Assembly (NCBI GenBank): GCA_963930645.1
Contig: CAWVNO010001215.1
Location: forward strand, 1 to 64,000
DNA: 64,000 bases
Origin: Salticus scenicus
Lineage: Eukaryota; Arthropoda; Arachnida; Araneae; Salticidae
Direction of reading: 5' to 3'
A model generated the notes under the pieces. That model searched no databases and had not been told where the DNA came from. It saw nothing but the letters and a program-made list of their open reading frames with translations. Every line of letters starts with the position of its first letter. Position 1 is the first letter of the stretch. This document shows positions 8,904 through 22,494 of this stretch, one piece after another. Made by a program: the position numbers and the translations under genes.

Positions 8904-10085
8904 TTGCTTTGGAATCGACTTTTGAAAATGAGAGGGCGTAAAATTCGCCCAAAAAATTTGGCGACGATATTGAGCACATGCCTTCATAAAAGGGCTCTCC
9001 TGGCCAAATGGTTTAACTTTGGCAGGTCCCTGCTGTTCTGTTATGAAAGTAGACTTCGTGGGGCAGATTCTGGAAGTGATTGCGATCGCAAAGCTCTATT
9101 AGTTGCTTTGGAATCGGCTTTTGAAAAAAATTCTGTGAAAATCGCAAAAATTTTGGGTATCGAAATCGGGCAAAGTCTCCATAAAAGGGCTCTCCTGGCC
9201 AAATGGTTTAACTTTGGCAGGTCCCTGCTGTTCTGTTATGAAACTAGAATATCTTTTGCAGATTCTGGAAGTGATTGCGATCGCAAAGCTCTATTAGTTG
9301 CTTTGGAATCGACTTTTGAAAATGAGAGGGCGTAAAATTCGCCCAAAAAATTTGGCGACGATATTGAGCACATGCCTTCATAAAAGGGCTCTCCTGGCCA
9401 AATGGTTTAACTTTGGCAGGTCCCTGCTGTTCTGTTATGAAAGTAGACTTCGTGGGGCAGATTCTGGAAGTGATTGCGATCGCAAAGCTCTACTAGTTGC
9501 TTTGGAATCGGCTTTTGAAAAAAATTCTGTGAAAATCGCAAAAATTTTGGGTATCGAAATCGGGCAAAGTCTCCATAAAAGGGCTCTCCTGGCCAAATGG
9601 TTTAACTTTGGCAGGTCCCTGCTGTTCTGTTATGAAACTAGAATATCTTTTGCAGATTCTGGAAGTGATTGCGATCGCAAAGCTCTATTAGTTGCTTTGG
9701 AATCGACTTTTGAAAATGAGAGGGCGTAAAATTCGCCCAAAAAATTTGGCGACGATATTGAGCACATGCCTTCATAAAAGGGCTCTCCTGGCCAAATGGT
9801 TTAACTTTGGCAGGTCCCTGCTGTTCTGTTATGAAAGTAGACTTCGTGGGGCAGATTCTGGAAGTGATTGCGATCGCAAAGCTCTATTAGTTGCTTTGGA
9901 ATCGGCTTTTGAAAAAAATTCTGTGAAAATCGCAAAAATTTTGGGTATCGAAATCGGGCAAAGTCTCCATAAAAGGGCTCTCCTGGCCAAATGGTTTAAC
10001 TTTGGCAGGTCCCTGCTGTTCTGTTATGAAACTAGAATATCTTTTGCAGATTCTGGAAGTGATTGCGATCGCAAAGCTCTATTAG

Positions 10086-10674
10086 TTGCTTTGGAATCGA
10101 CTTTTGAAAATGAGAGGGCGTAAAATTCGCCCAAAAAATTTGGCGACGATATTGAGCACATGCCTTCATAAAAGGGCTCTCCTGGCCAAATGGTTTAACT
10201 TTGGCAGGTCCCTGCTGTTCTGTTATGAAAGTAGACTTCGTGGGGCAGATTCTGGAAGTGATTGCGATCGCAAAGCTCTACTAGTTGCTTTGGAATCGGC
10301 TTTTGAAAAAAATTCTGTGAAAATCGCAAAAATTTTGGGTATCGAAATCGGGCAAAGTCTCCATAAAAGGGCTCTCCTGGCCAAATGGTTTAACTTTGGC
10401 AGGTCCCTGCTGTTCTGTTATGAAACTAGAATATCTTTTGCAGATTCTGGAAGTGATTGCGATCGCAAAGCTCTATTAGTTGCTTTGGAATCGGCTTTTG
10501 AAAAAAATTCTGTGAAAATCGCAAAAATTTTGGGTATCGAAATCGGGCAAAGTCTCCATAAAAGGGCTCTCCTGGCCAAATGGTTTAACTTTGGCAGGTC
10601 CCTGCTGTTCTGTTATGAAACTAGAATATCTTTTGCAGATTCTGGAAGTGATTGCGATCGCAAAGCTCTATTAG
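10086..10674 (+). repeat. 589-bp unit, homologue of 48881
   Basis: Same doubled module as at 5164. The hotspot base is C. It is conserved in the second long copy, so this rearrangement predates the long duplication. Confidence 0.95.
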
Positions 10675-13600
10675 TTGCTTTGGAATCGACTTTTGAAAAT
10701 GAGAGGGCGTAAAATTCGCCCAAAAAATTTGGCGACGATATTGAGCACATGCCTTCATAAAAGGGCTCTCCTGGCCAAATGGTTTAACTTTGGCAGGTCC
10801 CTGCTGTTCTGTTATGAAAGTAGACTTCGTGGGGCAGATTCTGGAAGTGATTGCGATCGCAAAGCTCTACTAGTTGCTTTGGAATCGGCTTTTGAAAAAA
10901 ATTCTGTGAAAATCGCAAAAATTTTGGGTATCGAAATCGGGCAAAGTCTCCATAAAAGGGCTCTCCTGGCCAAATGGTTTAACTTTGGCAGGTCCCTGCT
11001 GTTCTGTTATGAAACTAGAATATCTTTTGCAGATTCTGGAAGTGATTGCGATCGCAAAGCTCTATTAGTTGCTTTGGAATCGACTTTTGAAAATGAGAGG
11101 GCGTAAAATTCGCCCAAAAAATTTGGCGACGATATTGAGCACATGCCTTCATAAAAGGGCTCTCCTGGCCAAATGGTTTAACTTTGGCAGGTCCCTGCTG
11201 TTCTGTTATGAAAGTAGACTTCGTGGGGCAGATTCTGGAAGTGATTGCGATCGCAAAGCTCTATTAGTTGCTTTGGAATCGGCTTTTGAAAAAAATTCTG
11301 TGAAAATCGCAAAAATTTTGGGTATCGAAATCGGGCAAAGTCTCCATAAAAGGGCTCTCCTGGCCAAATGGTTTAACTTTGGCAGGTCCCTGCTGTTCTG
11401 TTATGAAACTAGAATATCTTTTGCAGATTCTGGAAGTGATTGCGATCGCAAAGCTCTATTAGTTGCTTTGGAATCGACTTTTGAAAATGAGAGGGCGTAA
11501 AATTCGCCCAAAAAATTTGGCGACGATATTGAGCACATGCCTTCATAAAAGGGCTCTCCTGGCCAAATGGTTTAACTTTGGCAGGTCCCTGCTGTTCTGT
11601 TATGAAAGTAGACTTCGTGGGGCAGATTCTGGAAGTGATTGCGATCGCAAAGCTCTACTAGTTGCTTTGGAATCGGCTTTTGAAAAAAATTCTGTGAAAA
11701 TCGCAAAAATTTTGGGTATCGAAATCGGGCAAAGTCTCCATAAAAGGGCTCTCCTGGCCAAATGGTTTAACTTTGGCAGGTCCCTGCTGTTCTGTTATGA
11801 AACTAGAATATCTTTTGCAGATTCTGGAAGTGATTGCGATCGCAAAGCTCTATTAGTTGCTTTGGAATCGACTTTTGAAAATGAGAGGGCGTAAAATTCG
11901 CCCAAAAAATTTGGCGACGATATTGAGCACATGCCTTCATAAAAGGGCTCTCCTGGCCAAATGGTTTAACTTTGGCAGGTCCCTGCTGTTCTGTTATGAA
12001 AGTAGACTTCGTGGGGCAGATTCTGGAAGTGATTGCGATCGCAAAGCTCTATTAGTTGCTTTGGAATCGGCTTTTGAAAAAAATTCTGTGAAAATCGCAA
12101 AAATTTTGGGTATCGAAATCGGGCAAAGTCTCCATAAAAGGGCTCTCCTGGCCAAATGGTTTAACTTTGGCAGGTCCCTGCTGTTCTGTTATGAAACTAG
12201 AATATCTTTTGCAGATTCTGGAAGTGATTGCGATCGCAAAGCTCTATTAGTTGCTTTGGAATCGACTTTTGAAAATGAGAGGGCGTAAAATTCGCCCAAA
12301 AAATTTGGCGACGATATTGAGCACATGCCTTCATAAAAGGGCTCTCCTGGCCAAATGGTTTAACTTTGGCAGGTCCCTGCTGTTCTGTTATGAAAGTAGA
12401 CTTCGTGGGGCAGATTCTGGAAGTGATTGCGATCGCAAAGCTCTATTAGTTGCTTTGGAATCGGCTTTTGAAAAAAATTCTGTGAAAATCGCAAAAATTT
12501 TGGGTATCGAAATCGGGCAAAGTCTCCATAAAAGGGCTCTCCAGGCCAAATGGTTTAACTTTGGCAGGTCCCTGCTGTTCTGTTATGAAACTAGAATATC
12601 TTTTGCAGATTCTGGAAGTGATTGCGATCGCAAAGCTCTATTAGTTGCTTTGGAATCGACTTTTGAAAATGAGAGGGCGTAAAATTCGCCCAAAAAATTT
12701 GGCGACGATATTGAGCACATGCCTTCATAAAAGGGCTCTCCTGGCCAAATGGTTTAATTTTGGCAGGTCCCTGCTGTTCTGTTATGAAAGTAGACTTCGT
12801 GGGGCAGATTCTGGAAGTGATTGCGATCGCAAAGCTCTACTAGTTGCTTTGGAATCGGCTTTTGAAAAAAATTCTGTGAAAATCGCAAAAATTTTGGGTA
12901 TCGAAATCGGGCAAAGTTTCCATAAAAGGGCTCTCCTGGCCAAATGGTTTAACTTTGGCAGGTCCCTGCTGTTCTGTTATGAAACTAGAATATCTTTTGC
13001 AGATTCTGGAAGTGATTGCGATCGCAAAGCTCTATTAGTTGCTTTGGAATCGACTTTTGAAAATGAGAGGGCGTAAAATTCGCCCAAAAAATTTGGCGAC
13101 GATATTGAGCACATGCCTTCATAAAAGGGCTCTCCTGGCCAAATGGTTTAACTTTGGCAGGTCCCTGCTGTTCTGTTATGAAAGTAGACTTCGTGGGGCA
13201 GATTCTGGAAGTGATTGCGATCGCAAAGCTCTATTAGTTGCTTTGGAATCGGCTTTTGAAAAAAATTCTGTGAAAATCGCAAAAATTTTGGGTATCGAAA
13301 TCGGGCAAAGTCTCCATAAAAGGGCTCTCCTGGCCAAATGGTTTAACTTTGGCAGGTCCCTGCTGTTCTGTTATGAAACTAGAATATCTTTTGCAGATTC
13401 TGGAAGTGATTGCGATCGCAAAGCTCTATTAGTTGCTTTGGAATCGACTTTTGAAAATGAGAGGGCGTAAAATTCGCCCAAAAAATTTGGCGACGATATT
13501 GAGCACATGCCTTCATAAAAGGGCTCTCCTGGCCAAATGGTTTAACTTTGGCAGGTCCCTGCTGTTCTGTTATGAAAGTAGACTTCGTGGGGCAGATTCT

Positions 13601-15402
13601 GGAAGTGATTGCGATCGCAAAGCTCTATTAGTTGCTTTGGAATCGGCTTTTGAAAAAAATTCTGTGAAAATCGCAAAAATTTTGGGTATCGAAATCGGGC
13701 AAAGTCTCCATAAAAGGGCTCTCCTGGCCAAATGGTTTAACTTTGGCAGGTCCCTGCTGTTCTGTTATGAAACTAGAATATCTTTTGCAGATTCTGGAAG
13801 TGATTGCGATCGCAAAGCTCTATTAGTTGCTTTGGAATCGACTTTTGAAAATGAGAGGGCGTAAAATTCGCCCAAAAAATTTGGCGACGATATTGAGCAC
13901 ATGCCTTCATAAAAGGGCTCTCCTGGCCAAATGGTTTAACTTTGGCAGGTCCCTGCTGTTCTGTTATGAAAGTAGACTTCGTGGGGCAGATTCTGGAAGT
14001 GATTGCGATCGCAAAGCTCTACTAGTTGCTTTGGAATCGGCTTTTGAAAAAAATTCTGTGAAAATCGCAAAAATTTTGGGTATCGAAATCGGGCAAAGTC
14101 TCCATAAAAGGGCTCTCCTGGCCAAATGGTTTAACTTTGGCAGGTCCCTGCTGTTCTGTTATGAAACTAGAATATCTTTTGCAGATTCTGGAAGTGATTG
14201 CGATCGCAAAGCTCTATTAGTTGCTTTGGAATCGACTTTTGAAAATGAGAGGGCGTAAAATTCGCCCAAAAAATTTGGCGACGATATTGAGCACATGCCT
14301 TCATAAAAGGGCTCTCCTGGCCAAATGGTTTAACTTTGGCAGGTCCCTGCTGTTCTGTTATGAAAGTAGACTTCGTGGGGCAGATTCTGGAAGTGATTGC
14401 GATCGCAAAGCTCTATTAGTTGCTTTGGAATCGGCTTTTGAAAAAAATTCTGTGAAAATCGCAAAAATTTTGGGTATCGAAATCGGGCAAAGTCTCCATA
14501 AAAGGGCTCTCCTGGCCAAATGGTTTAACTTTGGCAGGTCCCTGCCGTTCTGTTATGAAACTAGAATATCTTTTGCAGATTCTGGAAGTGATTGCGATCG
14601 CAAAGCTCTATTAGTTGCTTTGGAATCGACTTTTGAAAATGAGAGGGCGTAAAATTCGCCCAAAAAATTTGGCGACGATATTGAGCACATGCCTTCATAA
14701 AAGGGCTCTCCTGGCCAAATGGTTTAACTTTGGCAGGTCCCTGCTGTTCTGTTATGAAAGTAGACTTCGTGGGGCAGATTCTGGAAGTGATTGCGATCGC
14801 AAAGCTCTACTAGTTGCTTTGGAATCGGCTTTTGAAAAAAATTCTGTGAAAATCGCAAAAATTTTGGGTATCGAAATCGGGCAAAGTCTCCATAAAAGGG
14901 CTCTCCTGGCCAAATGGTTTAACTTTGGCAGGTCCCTGCTGTTCTGTTATGAAACTAGAATATCTTTTGCAGATTCTGGAAGTGATTGCGATCGCAAAGC
15001 TCTATTAGTTGCTTTGGAATCGACTTTTGAAAATGAGAGGGCGTAAAATTCGCCCAAAAAATTTGGCGACGATATTGAGCACATGCCTTCATAAAAGGGC
15101 TCTCCTGGCCAAATGGTTTAACTTTGGCAGGTCCCTGCTGTTCTGTTATGAAAGTAGACTTCGTGGGGCAGATTCTGGAAGTGATTGCGATCGCAAAGCT
15201 CTATTAGTTGCTTTGGAATCGGCTTTTGAAAAAAATTCTGTGAAAATCGCAAAAATTTTGGGTATCGAAATCGGGCAAAGTCTCCATAAAAGGGCTCTCC
15301 TGGCCAAATGGTTTAACTTTGGCAGGTCCCTGCTGTTCTGTTATGAAACTAGAATATCTTTTGCAGATTCTGGAAGTGATTGCGATCGCAAAGCTCTATT
15401 AG

Positions 15403-15794
15403 TTGCTTTGGAATCGACTTTTGAAAATGAGAGGGCGTAAAATTCGCCCAAAAAATTTGGCGACGATATTGAGCACATGCCTTCATAAAAGGGCTCTCCT
15501 GGCCAAATGGTTTAACTTTGGCAGGTCCCTGCTGTTCTGTTATGAAAGTAGACTTCGTGGGGCAGATTCTGGAAGTGATTGCGATCGCAAAGCTCTATTA
15601 GTTGCTTTGGAATCGGCTTTTGAAAAAAATTCTGTGAAAATCGCAAAAATTTTGGGTATCGAAATCGGGCAGTCTCCATAAAAGGGCTCTCCTGGCCAAA
15701 TGGTTTAACTTTGGCAGGTCCCTGCTGTTCTGTTATGAAACTAGAATATCTTTTGCAGATTCTGGAAGTGATTGCGATCGCAAAGCTCTATTAG
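15403..15794 (+). repeat. 392-bp unit (2-bp deletion in V2A)
   Basis: gggcaaagtc becomes gggcagtc at 15667-15674, losing two bases and ending the open frame after 92 codons. Shared with 53016 and 54590. Confidence 0.95.
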
Positions 15795-16976
15795 TTGCTT
15801 TGGAATCGACTTTTGAAAATGAGAGGGCGTAAAACTTGCCCAAAAAATTTGGCGACGATATTGAGCACATGCCTTCATAAAAGGGCTCTCCTGGCCAAAT
15901 GGATTAACTTTGGCAGGTCCCTGCTGTTCTGTTATGAAAGTAGACTTCGTGGGGCAGATTCTGGAAGTGATTGCGATCGCAAAGCTCTATTAGTTGCTTT
16001 GGAATCGGCTTTTGAAAAAAATTCTGTGAAAATCGCAAAAATTTTGGGTATCGAAATCGGGCAAAGTCTCCATAAAAGGGCTCTCCTGGCCAAATGGTTT
16101 AACTTTGGCAGGTCCCTGCTGTTCTGTTATGAAACTAGAATATCTTTTGCAGATTCTCGAAGTGATTGCGATCGCAAAGCTCTATTAGTTGCTTTGGAAT
16201 CGACTTTTGAAAATGAGAGGGCGTAAAATTCGCCCAAAAAATTTGGCGACGATATTGAGCACATGCCTTCATAAAAGGGCTCTCCTGGCCAAATGGTTTA
16301 ACTTTGGCAGGTCCCTGCTGTTCTGTTATGAAAGTAGACTTCGTGGGGCAGATTCTGGAAGTGATTGCGATCGCAAAGCTCTATTAGTTGCTTTGGAATC
16401 GGCTTTTGAAAAAAATTCTGTGAAAATCGCAAAAATTTTGGGTATCGAAATCGGGCAAAGTCTCCATAAAAGGGCTCTCCTGGCCAAATGGTTTAACTTT
16501 GGCAGGTCCCTGCTGTTCTGTTATGAAACTAGAATATCTTTTGCAGATTCTGGAAGTGATTGCGATCGCAAAGCTCTATTAGTTGCTTTGGAATCGACTT
16601 TTGAAAATGAGAGGGCGTAAAATTCGCCCAAAAAATTTGGCGACGATATTGAGCACATGCCTTCATAAAAGGGCTCTCCTGGCCAAATGGTTTAACTTTG
16701 GCAGGTCCCTGCTGTTCTGTTATGAAAGTAGACTTCGTGGGGCAGATTCTGGAAGTGATTGCGATCGCAAAGCTCTGCTAGTTGCTTTGGAATCGGCTTT
16801 TGAAAAAAATTCTGTGAAAATCGCAAAAATTTTGGGTATCGAAATCGGGCAAAGTCTCCATAAAAGGGCTCTACTGGCCAAATGGTTTAACTTTGGCAGG
16901 TCCCTGCTGTTCTGTTATGAAACTAGAATATCTTTTGCAGATTCTGGAAGTGATTGCGATCGCAAAGCTCTATTAG

Positions 16977-17369
16977 TTGCTTTGGAATCGACTTTTGAAA
17001 ATGAGAGGGCGTAAAATTCGCCCAAAAAATTTGGCGACGATATTGAGCACATGCCTTCATAAAAGGGCTCTCCTGGCCAAATGGTTTAACTTTGGCAGGT
17101 CCCTGCTGTTCTGTTATGAAAGTAGACTTCGTGGGGCAGATTCTGGAAGTGATTGCGATCGCAAAGCTCTAATAGTTGCTTTGGAATCGGCTTTTAAAAA
17201 AATTCTGTGAAAATCGCAAAAATTTTGGGTATCGAAATCGGGCAAAGTCTCCATAAAAGGGCTCTCCTGGCCAAATGGTTTAACTTTGGCAGGTCCCTGC
17301 TGTTCTGTTATGAAACTAGAATATCTTTTGCAGATTCTGGAAGTGATTGCGATCGCAAAGCTCTATTAG
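16977..17369 (+). repeat. Type-I unit
   Basis: Preceded by a unit with ctgctag and ctactgg (16583). The same pair is found at 55770/56164. Confidence 0.95.
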
Positions 17370-18945
17370 TTGCTTTGGAATCGACTTTTGAAAATGAGAG
17401 GGCGTAAAATTCGCCCAAAAAATTTGGCGACGATATTGAGCACATGCCTTCATAAAAGGGCTCTCCTGGCCAAATGGTTTAACTTTGGCAGGTCCCTGCT
17501 GTTCTGTTATGAAAGTAGACTTCGTGGGGCAGATTCTGGAAGTGATTGCGATCGCAAAGCTCTATTAGTTGCTTTGGAATCGGCTTTTGAAAAAAATTCT
17601 GTGAAAATCGCAAAAATTTTGGGTATCGAAATCGGGCAAAGTCTCCATAAAAGGGCTCTCCTGGCCAAATGGTTTAACTTTGGCAGGTCCCTGCTGTTCT
17701 GTTATGAAACTAGAATATCTTTTGCAGATTCTGGGAGTGATTGCGATCGCAAAGCTCTATTAGTTGCTTTGGAATCGACTTTTGAAAATGAGAGGGCGTA
17801 AAATTCGCCCAAAAAATTTGGCGACGATATTGAGCACATGCCTTCATAAAAGGGCTCTCCTGGCCAAATGGTTTAACTTTGGCAGGTCCCTGCTGTTCTG
17901 TTATGAAAGTAGACTTCGTGGGGCAGATTCTGGAAGTGATTGCGATCGCAAAGCTCTACTAGTTGCTTTGGAATCGGCTTTTGAAAAAAATTCTGTGAAA
18001 ATCGCAAAAATTTTGGGTATCGAAATCGGGCAAAGTCTCCATAAAAGGGCTCTCCTGGCCAAATGGTTTAACTTTGGCAGGTCCCTGCTGTTCTGTTATG
18101 AAACTAGAATATCTTTTGCAGATTCTGGAAGTGATTGCGATCGCAAAGCTCTATTAGTTGCTTTGGAATCGACTTTTGAAAATGAGAGGGCGTAAAATTC
18201 GCCCAAAAAATTTGGCGACGATATTGAGCACATGCCTTCATAAAAGGGCTCTCCTGGCCAAATGGTTTAACTTTGGCAGGTCCCTGCTGTTCTGTTATGA
18301 AAGTAGACTTCGTGGGGCAGATTCTGGAAGTGATTGCGATCGCAAAGCTCTATTAGTTGCTTTGGAATCGGCTTTTGAAAAAAATTCTGTGAAAATCGCA
18401 AAAATTTTGGGTATCGAAATCGGGCAAAGTCTCCATAAAAGGGCTCTCCTGGCCAAATGGTTTAACTTTGGCAGGTCCCTGCTGTTCTGTTATGAAACTA
18501 GAATATCTTTTGCAGATTCTGGAAGTGATTGCGATCGCAAAGCTCTATTAGTTGCTTTGGAATCGACTTTTGAAAATGAGAGGGCGTAAAATTCGCCCAA
18601 AAAATTTGGCGACGATATTGAGCACATGCCTTCATAAAAGGGCTCTCCTGGCCAAATGGTTTAACTTTGGCAGGTCCCTGCTGTTCTGTTATGAAAGTAG
18701 ACTTCGTGGGGCAGATTCTGGAAGTGATTGCGATCGCAAAGCTCTATTAGTTGCTTTGGAATCGGCTTTTGAAAAAAATTCTGTGAAAATCGCAAAAATT
18801 TTGGGTATCGAATTCGGGCAAAGTCTCCATAAAAGGGCTCTCCTGGCCAAATGGTTTAACTTTGTCAGGTCCCTGCTGTTCTGTTATGAAACTAGAATAT
18901 CTTTTGCAGATTCTGGAAGTGATTGCGATCGCAAAGCTCTATTAG

Positions 18946-19534
18946 TTGCTTTGGAATCGACTTTTGAAAATGAGAGGGCGTAAAATTCGCCCAAAAAATT
19001 TGGCGACGATATTGAGCACATGCCTTCTTAAAAGGGCTCTCCTGGCCAAATGGTTTAACTTTGGCAGGTCCCTGCTGTTCTGTTATGAAAGTAGACTTCG
19101 TGGGGCAGATTCTGGAAGTGATTGCGATCGCAAAGCTCTATTAGTTGCTTTGGAATCGGCTTTTGAAAAAAATTCTGTGAAAATCGCAAAAATTTTGGGT
19201 ATCGAAATCGGGCAAAGTCTCCATAAAAGGGCTCTCCTGGCCAAATGGTTTAACTTTGGCAGGTCCCTGCTGTTCTGTTATGAAACTAGAATATCTTTTG
19301 CAGATTCTGGAAGTGATTGCGATCGCAAAGCTCTATTAGTTGCTTTGGAATCGGCTTTTGAAAAAAATTCTGTGAAAATCGCAAAAATTTTGGGTATCGA
19401 AATCGGGCAAAGTCTCCATAAAAGGGCTCTCCTGGCCAAATGGTTTAACTTTGGCAGGTCCCTGCTGTTCTGTTATGAAACTAGAATATCTTTTGCAGAT
19501 TCTGGAAGTGATTGCGATCGCAAAGCTCTATTAG
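18946..19534 (+). repeat. 589-bp unit, followed directly by a 199-bp unit
   Basis: A gain of one 195-bp module next to a loss of one at 19535 restores the total to 788. The pair is shared with 57739/58328. It also carries cttcttaaaa in S1. Confidence 0.95.
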
Positions 19535-19733
19535 TTGCTTTGGAATCGACTTTTGAAAATGAGAGGGCGTAAAATTCGCCCAAAAAATTTGGCGACGATA
19601 TTGAGCACATGCCTTCATAAAAGGGCTCTCCTGGCCAAATGGTTTAATTTTGGCAGGTCCCTGCTGTTCTGTTATGAAACTAGAATATCTTTTGCAGATT
19701 CTGGAAGTGATTGCGATCGCAAAGCTCTATTAG
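19535..19733 (+). repeat. 199-bp unit retaining V1B
   Basis: V2B-S1-V1B-S2, lacking V1A-S2-V2A-S1. The join must have occurred between two S1 copies. It carries the ttaattttgg change in S1 (also in unit 12645), and is shared with 58328. Confidence 0.94.
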
Positions 19734-20126
19734 TTGCTTTGGAATCGACTTTTGAAAATGAGAGGGCGTAAAATTCGCCCAAAAAATTTGGCGACGATAT
19801 TGAGCACATGCCTTCATAAAAGGGCTCTCCTGGCCAAATGGTTTAACTTTGGCAGGTCCCTGCTGTTCTGTTATGAAAGTAGACTTCGTGGGGCAGATTC
19901 TGGAAGTGATTGCGATCGCAAACCTCTAATAGTTTCTTTGGAATCGGCTTTTAAAAAAATTCTGTGAAAATCGCAAAAATTTTGGGTATCGAAATCGGGC
20001 AAAGTCTCCATAAAAAGGCTCTCCTGGCCAAATGGTTTAACTTTGGCAGGTCCCTGCTGTTCTGTTATGAAACTAGAATATCTTTTGCAGATTCTGGAAG
20101 TGATTGCGATCGCAAAGCTCTATTAG
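19734..20126 (+). repeat. Type-I unit with four extra changes
   Basis: Has caaacctc and gtttctttgg in S2 around the hotspot, and ataaaaagg in the second S1 (20011). It lies between two 199-bp units. Both arms of hairpin II are altered without restoring pairing. Shared exactly with 58527. Confidence 0.95.
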
Positions 20127-20325
20127 TTGCTTTGGAATCGACTTTTGAAAATGAGAGGGCGTAAAATTCGCCCAAAAAATTTGGCGACGGTATTGAGCAC
20201 ATGCCTTCATAAAAGGGCTCTCCTGGCCAAATGGTTTAACTTTGGCAGGTCCCTGCTGTTCTGTTATGAAAGTAGACTTCGTGGGGCAGATTCTGGAAGT
20301 GATTGCGATCGCAAAGCTCTATTAG
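20127..20325 (+). repeat. 199-bp unit retaining V1A
   Basis: V2B-S1-V1A-S2, lacking V2A-S1-V1B-S2. The join must have occurred between two S2 copies. Carries gacggt in V2B and is shared with 58920. Confidence 0.94.
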
Positions 20326-21113
20326 TTGCTTTGGAATCGACTTTTGAAAATGAGAGGGCGTAAAATTCGCCCAAAAAATTTGGCGACGATATTGAGCACA
20401 TGCCTTCATAAAAGGGCTCTCCTGGCCAAATGGTTTAACTTTGGCAGGTCCCTGCTGTTCTGTTATGAAAGTAGACTTCGTGAGGCAGATTCTGGAAGTG
20501 ATTGCGATCGCAAAGCTCTATTAGTTGCTTTGGAATCGGCTTTTGAAAAAAATTCTGTGAAAATCGCAAAAATTTTGGGTATCGAAATCGGGCAAAGTCT
20601 CCATAAAAGGGCTCTCCTGGCCAAATGGTTTAACTTTGGCAGGTCCCTGCTGTTCTGTTATGAAACTAGAATATCTTTTGCAGATTCTGGAAGTGATTGC
20701 AATCGCAAAGCTCTATTAGTTGCTTTGGAATCGACTTTTGAAAATGAGAGGGCGTAAAATTCGCCCAAAAAATTTGGCGACGATATTGAGCACATGCCTT
20801 CATAAAAGGGCTCTCCTGGCCAAATGGTTTAACTTTGGCAGGTCCCTGCTGTTCTGTTATGAAAGTAGACTTCGTGGGGCAGATTCTGGAAGTGATTGCG
20901 ATCGCAAAGCTCTATTAGTTGCTTTGGAATCGGCTTTTGAAAAAAATTCTGTGAAAATCGCAAAAATTTTGGGTATCGAAATCGGGCAAAGTCTCCATAA
21001 AAGGGCTCTCCTGGCCAAATGGTTTAACTTTGGCAGGTCCCTGCTGTTCTGTTATGAAACTAGAATATCTTTTGCAGATTCTGGAAGTGATTGCGATCGC
21101 AAAGCTCTATTAG

Positions 21114-22494
21114 TTGCTTTGGAATCGACTTTTGAAAATGAGAGGGCGTAAAATTCGCCCAAAAAATTTGGCGACGATATTGAGCACATGCCTTCATAAA
21201 AGGGCTCTCCTGGCCAAATGGTTTAACTTTGGCAGGTCCCTGCTGTTCTGTTATGAAAGTAGACTTCGTGGGGCAGATTCTGGAAGTGATTGCGATCGCA
21301 AAGCTCTATTAGTTGCTTTGGCATCGGCTTTTGAAAAAAATTCTGTGAAAATCGCAAAAATTTTGGGTATCGAAATCGGGCAAAGTCTCCATAAAAGGGC
21401 TCTCCTGGCCAAATGGTTTAACTTTGGCAGGTCCCTGCTGTTCTGTTATGAAACTAGAATATCTTTTGCAGATTCTGGAAGTGATTGCGATCGCAAAGCT
21501 CTATTAGTTGCTTTGGAATCGACTTTTCAAAATGAGAGGGCGTAAAATTCGCCCAAAAAATTTGGCGACGATATTGAGCACATGCCTTCATAAAAGGGCT
21601 CTCCTGGCCAAATGGTTTAACTTTGGCAGGTCCCTGCTGTTCTGTTATGAAAGTAGACTTCGTGGGGCAGATTCTGGAAGTGATTGCGATCGCAAAGCTC
21701 TATTAGTTGCTTTGGAATCGACTTTTGAAAATGAGAGGGCGTAAAATTCGCCCAAAAAATTTGGCGACGATATTGAGCACATGCCTTCATAAAAGGGCTC
21801 TCCTGGCCAAATGGTTTAACTTTGGCAGGTCCCTGCTGTTCTGTTATGAAAGTAGACTTCGTGGGGCAGATTCTGGAAGTGATTGCGATCGCAAAGCTCT
21901 ATTAGTTGCTTTGGAATCGGCTTTTGAAAAAAATTCTGTGAAAATCGCAAAAATTTTGGGTATCGAAATCGGGCAAAGTCTCCATAAAAGGGCTCTCCTG
22001 GCCAAATGGTTTAACTTTGGCAGGTCCCTGCTGTTCTGTTATGAAACTAGAATATCTTTTGCAGATTCTGGAAGTGATTGCGATCGCAAAGCTCTATTAG
22101 TTGCTTTGGAATCGACTTTTGAAAATGAGAGGGCGTAAAATTCGCCCAAAAAATTTGGCGACGATATTGAGCACATGCCTTCATAAAAGGGCTCTCCTGG
22201 CCAAATGGTTTAACTTTGGCAGGTCCCTGCTGTTCTGTTATGAAAGTAGACTTCGTGGGGCAGATTCTGGAAGTGATTGCGATCGCAAAGCTCTATTAGT
22301 TGCTTTGGCATCGGCTTTTGAAAAAAATTCTGTGAAAATCGCAAAAATTTTGGGTATCGAAATCGGGCAAAGTCTCCATAAAAGGGCTCTCCTGGCCAAA
22401 TGGTTTAACTTTGGCAGGTCCCTGCTGTTCTGTTATGAAACTAGAATATCTTTTGCAGATTCTGGAAGTGATTGCGATCGCAAAGCTCTATTAG
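21114..22494. repeat. 987-bp duplication containing a 199-bp unit
   Basis: The paired markers ggcatcg and tttcaaaatg occur in units 21114 and 22101, 987 bp apart (394+199+394). Copy 2 has them once (60106), preceded by a similar 199-bp unit at 59513. Confidence 0.85.
21508..21706 (+). repeat. 199-bp unit retaining V1A, inside the 987-bp duplication
   Basis: Same arrangement as 20127 but without its gacggt marker. It opens with the tttcaaaatg change of V2B, inherited from unit 21114. Confidence 0.94.
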
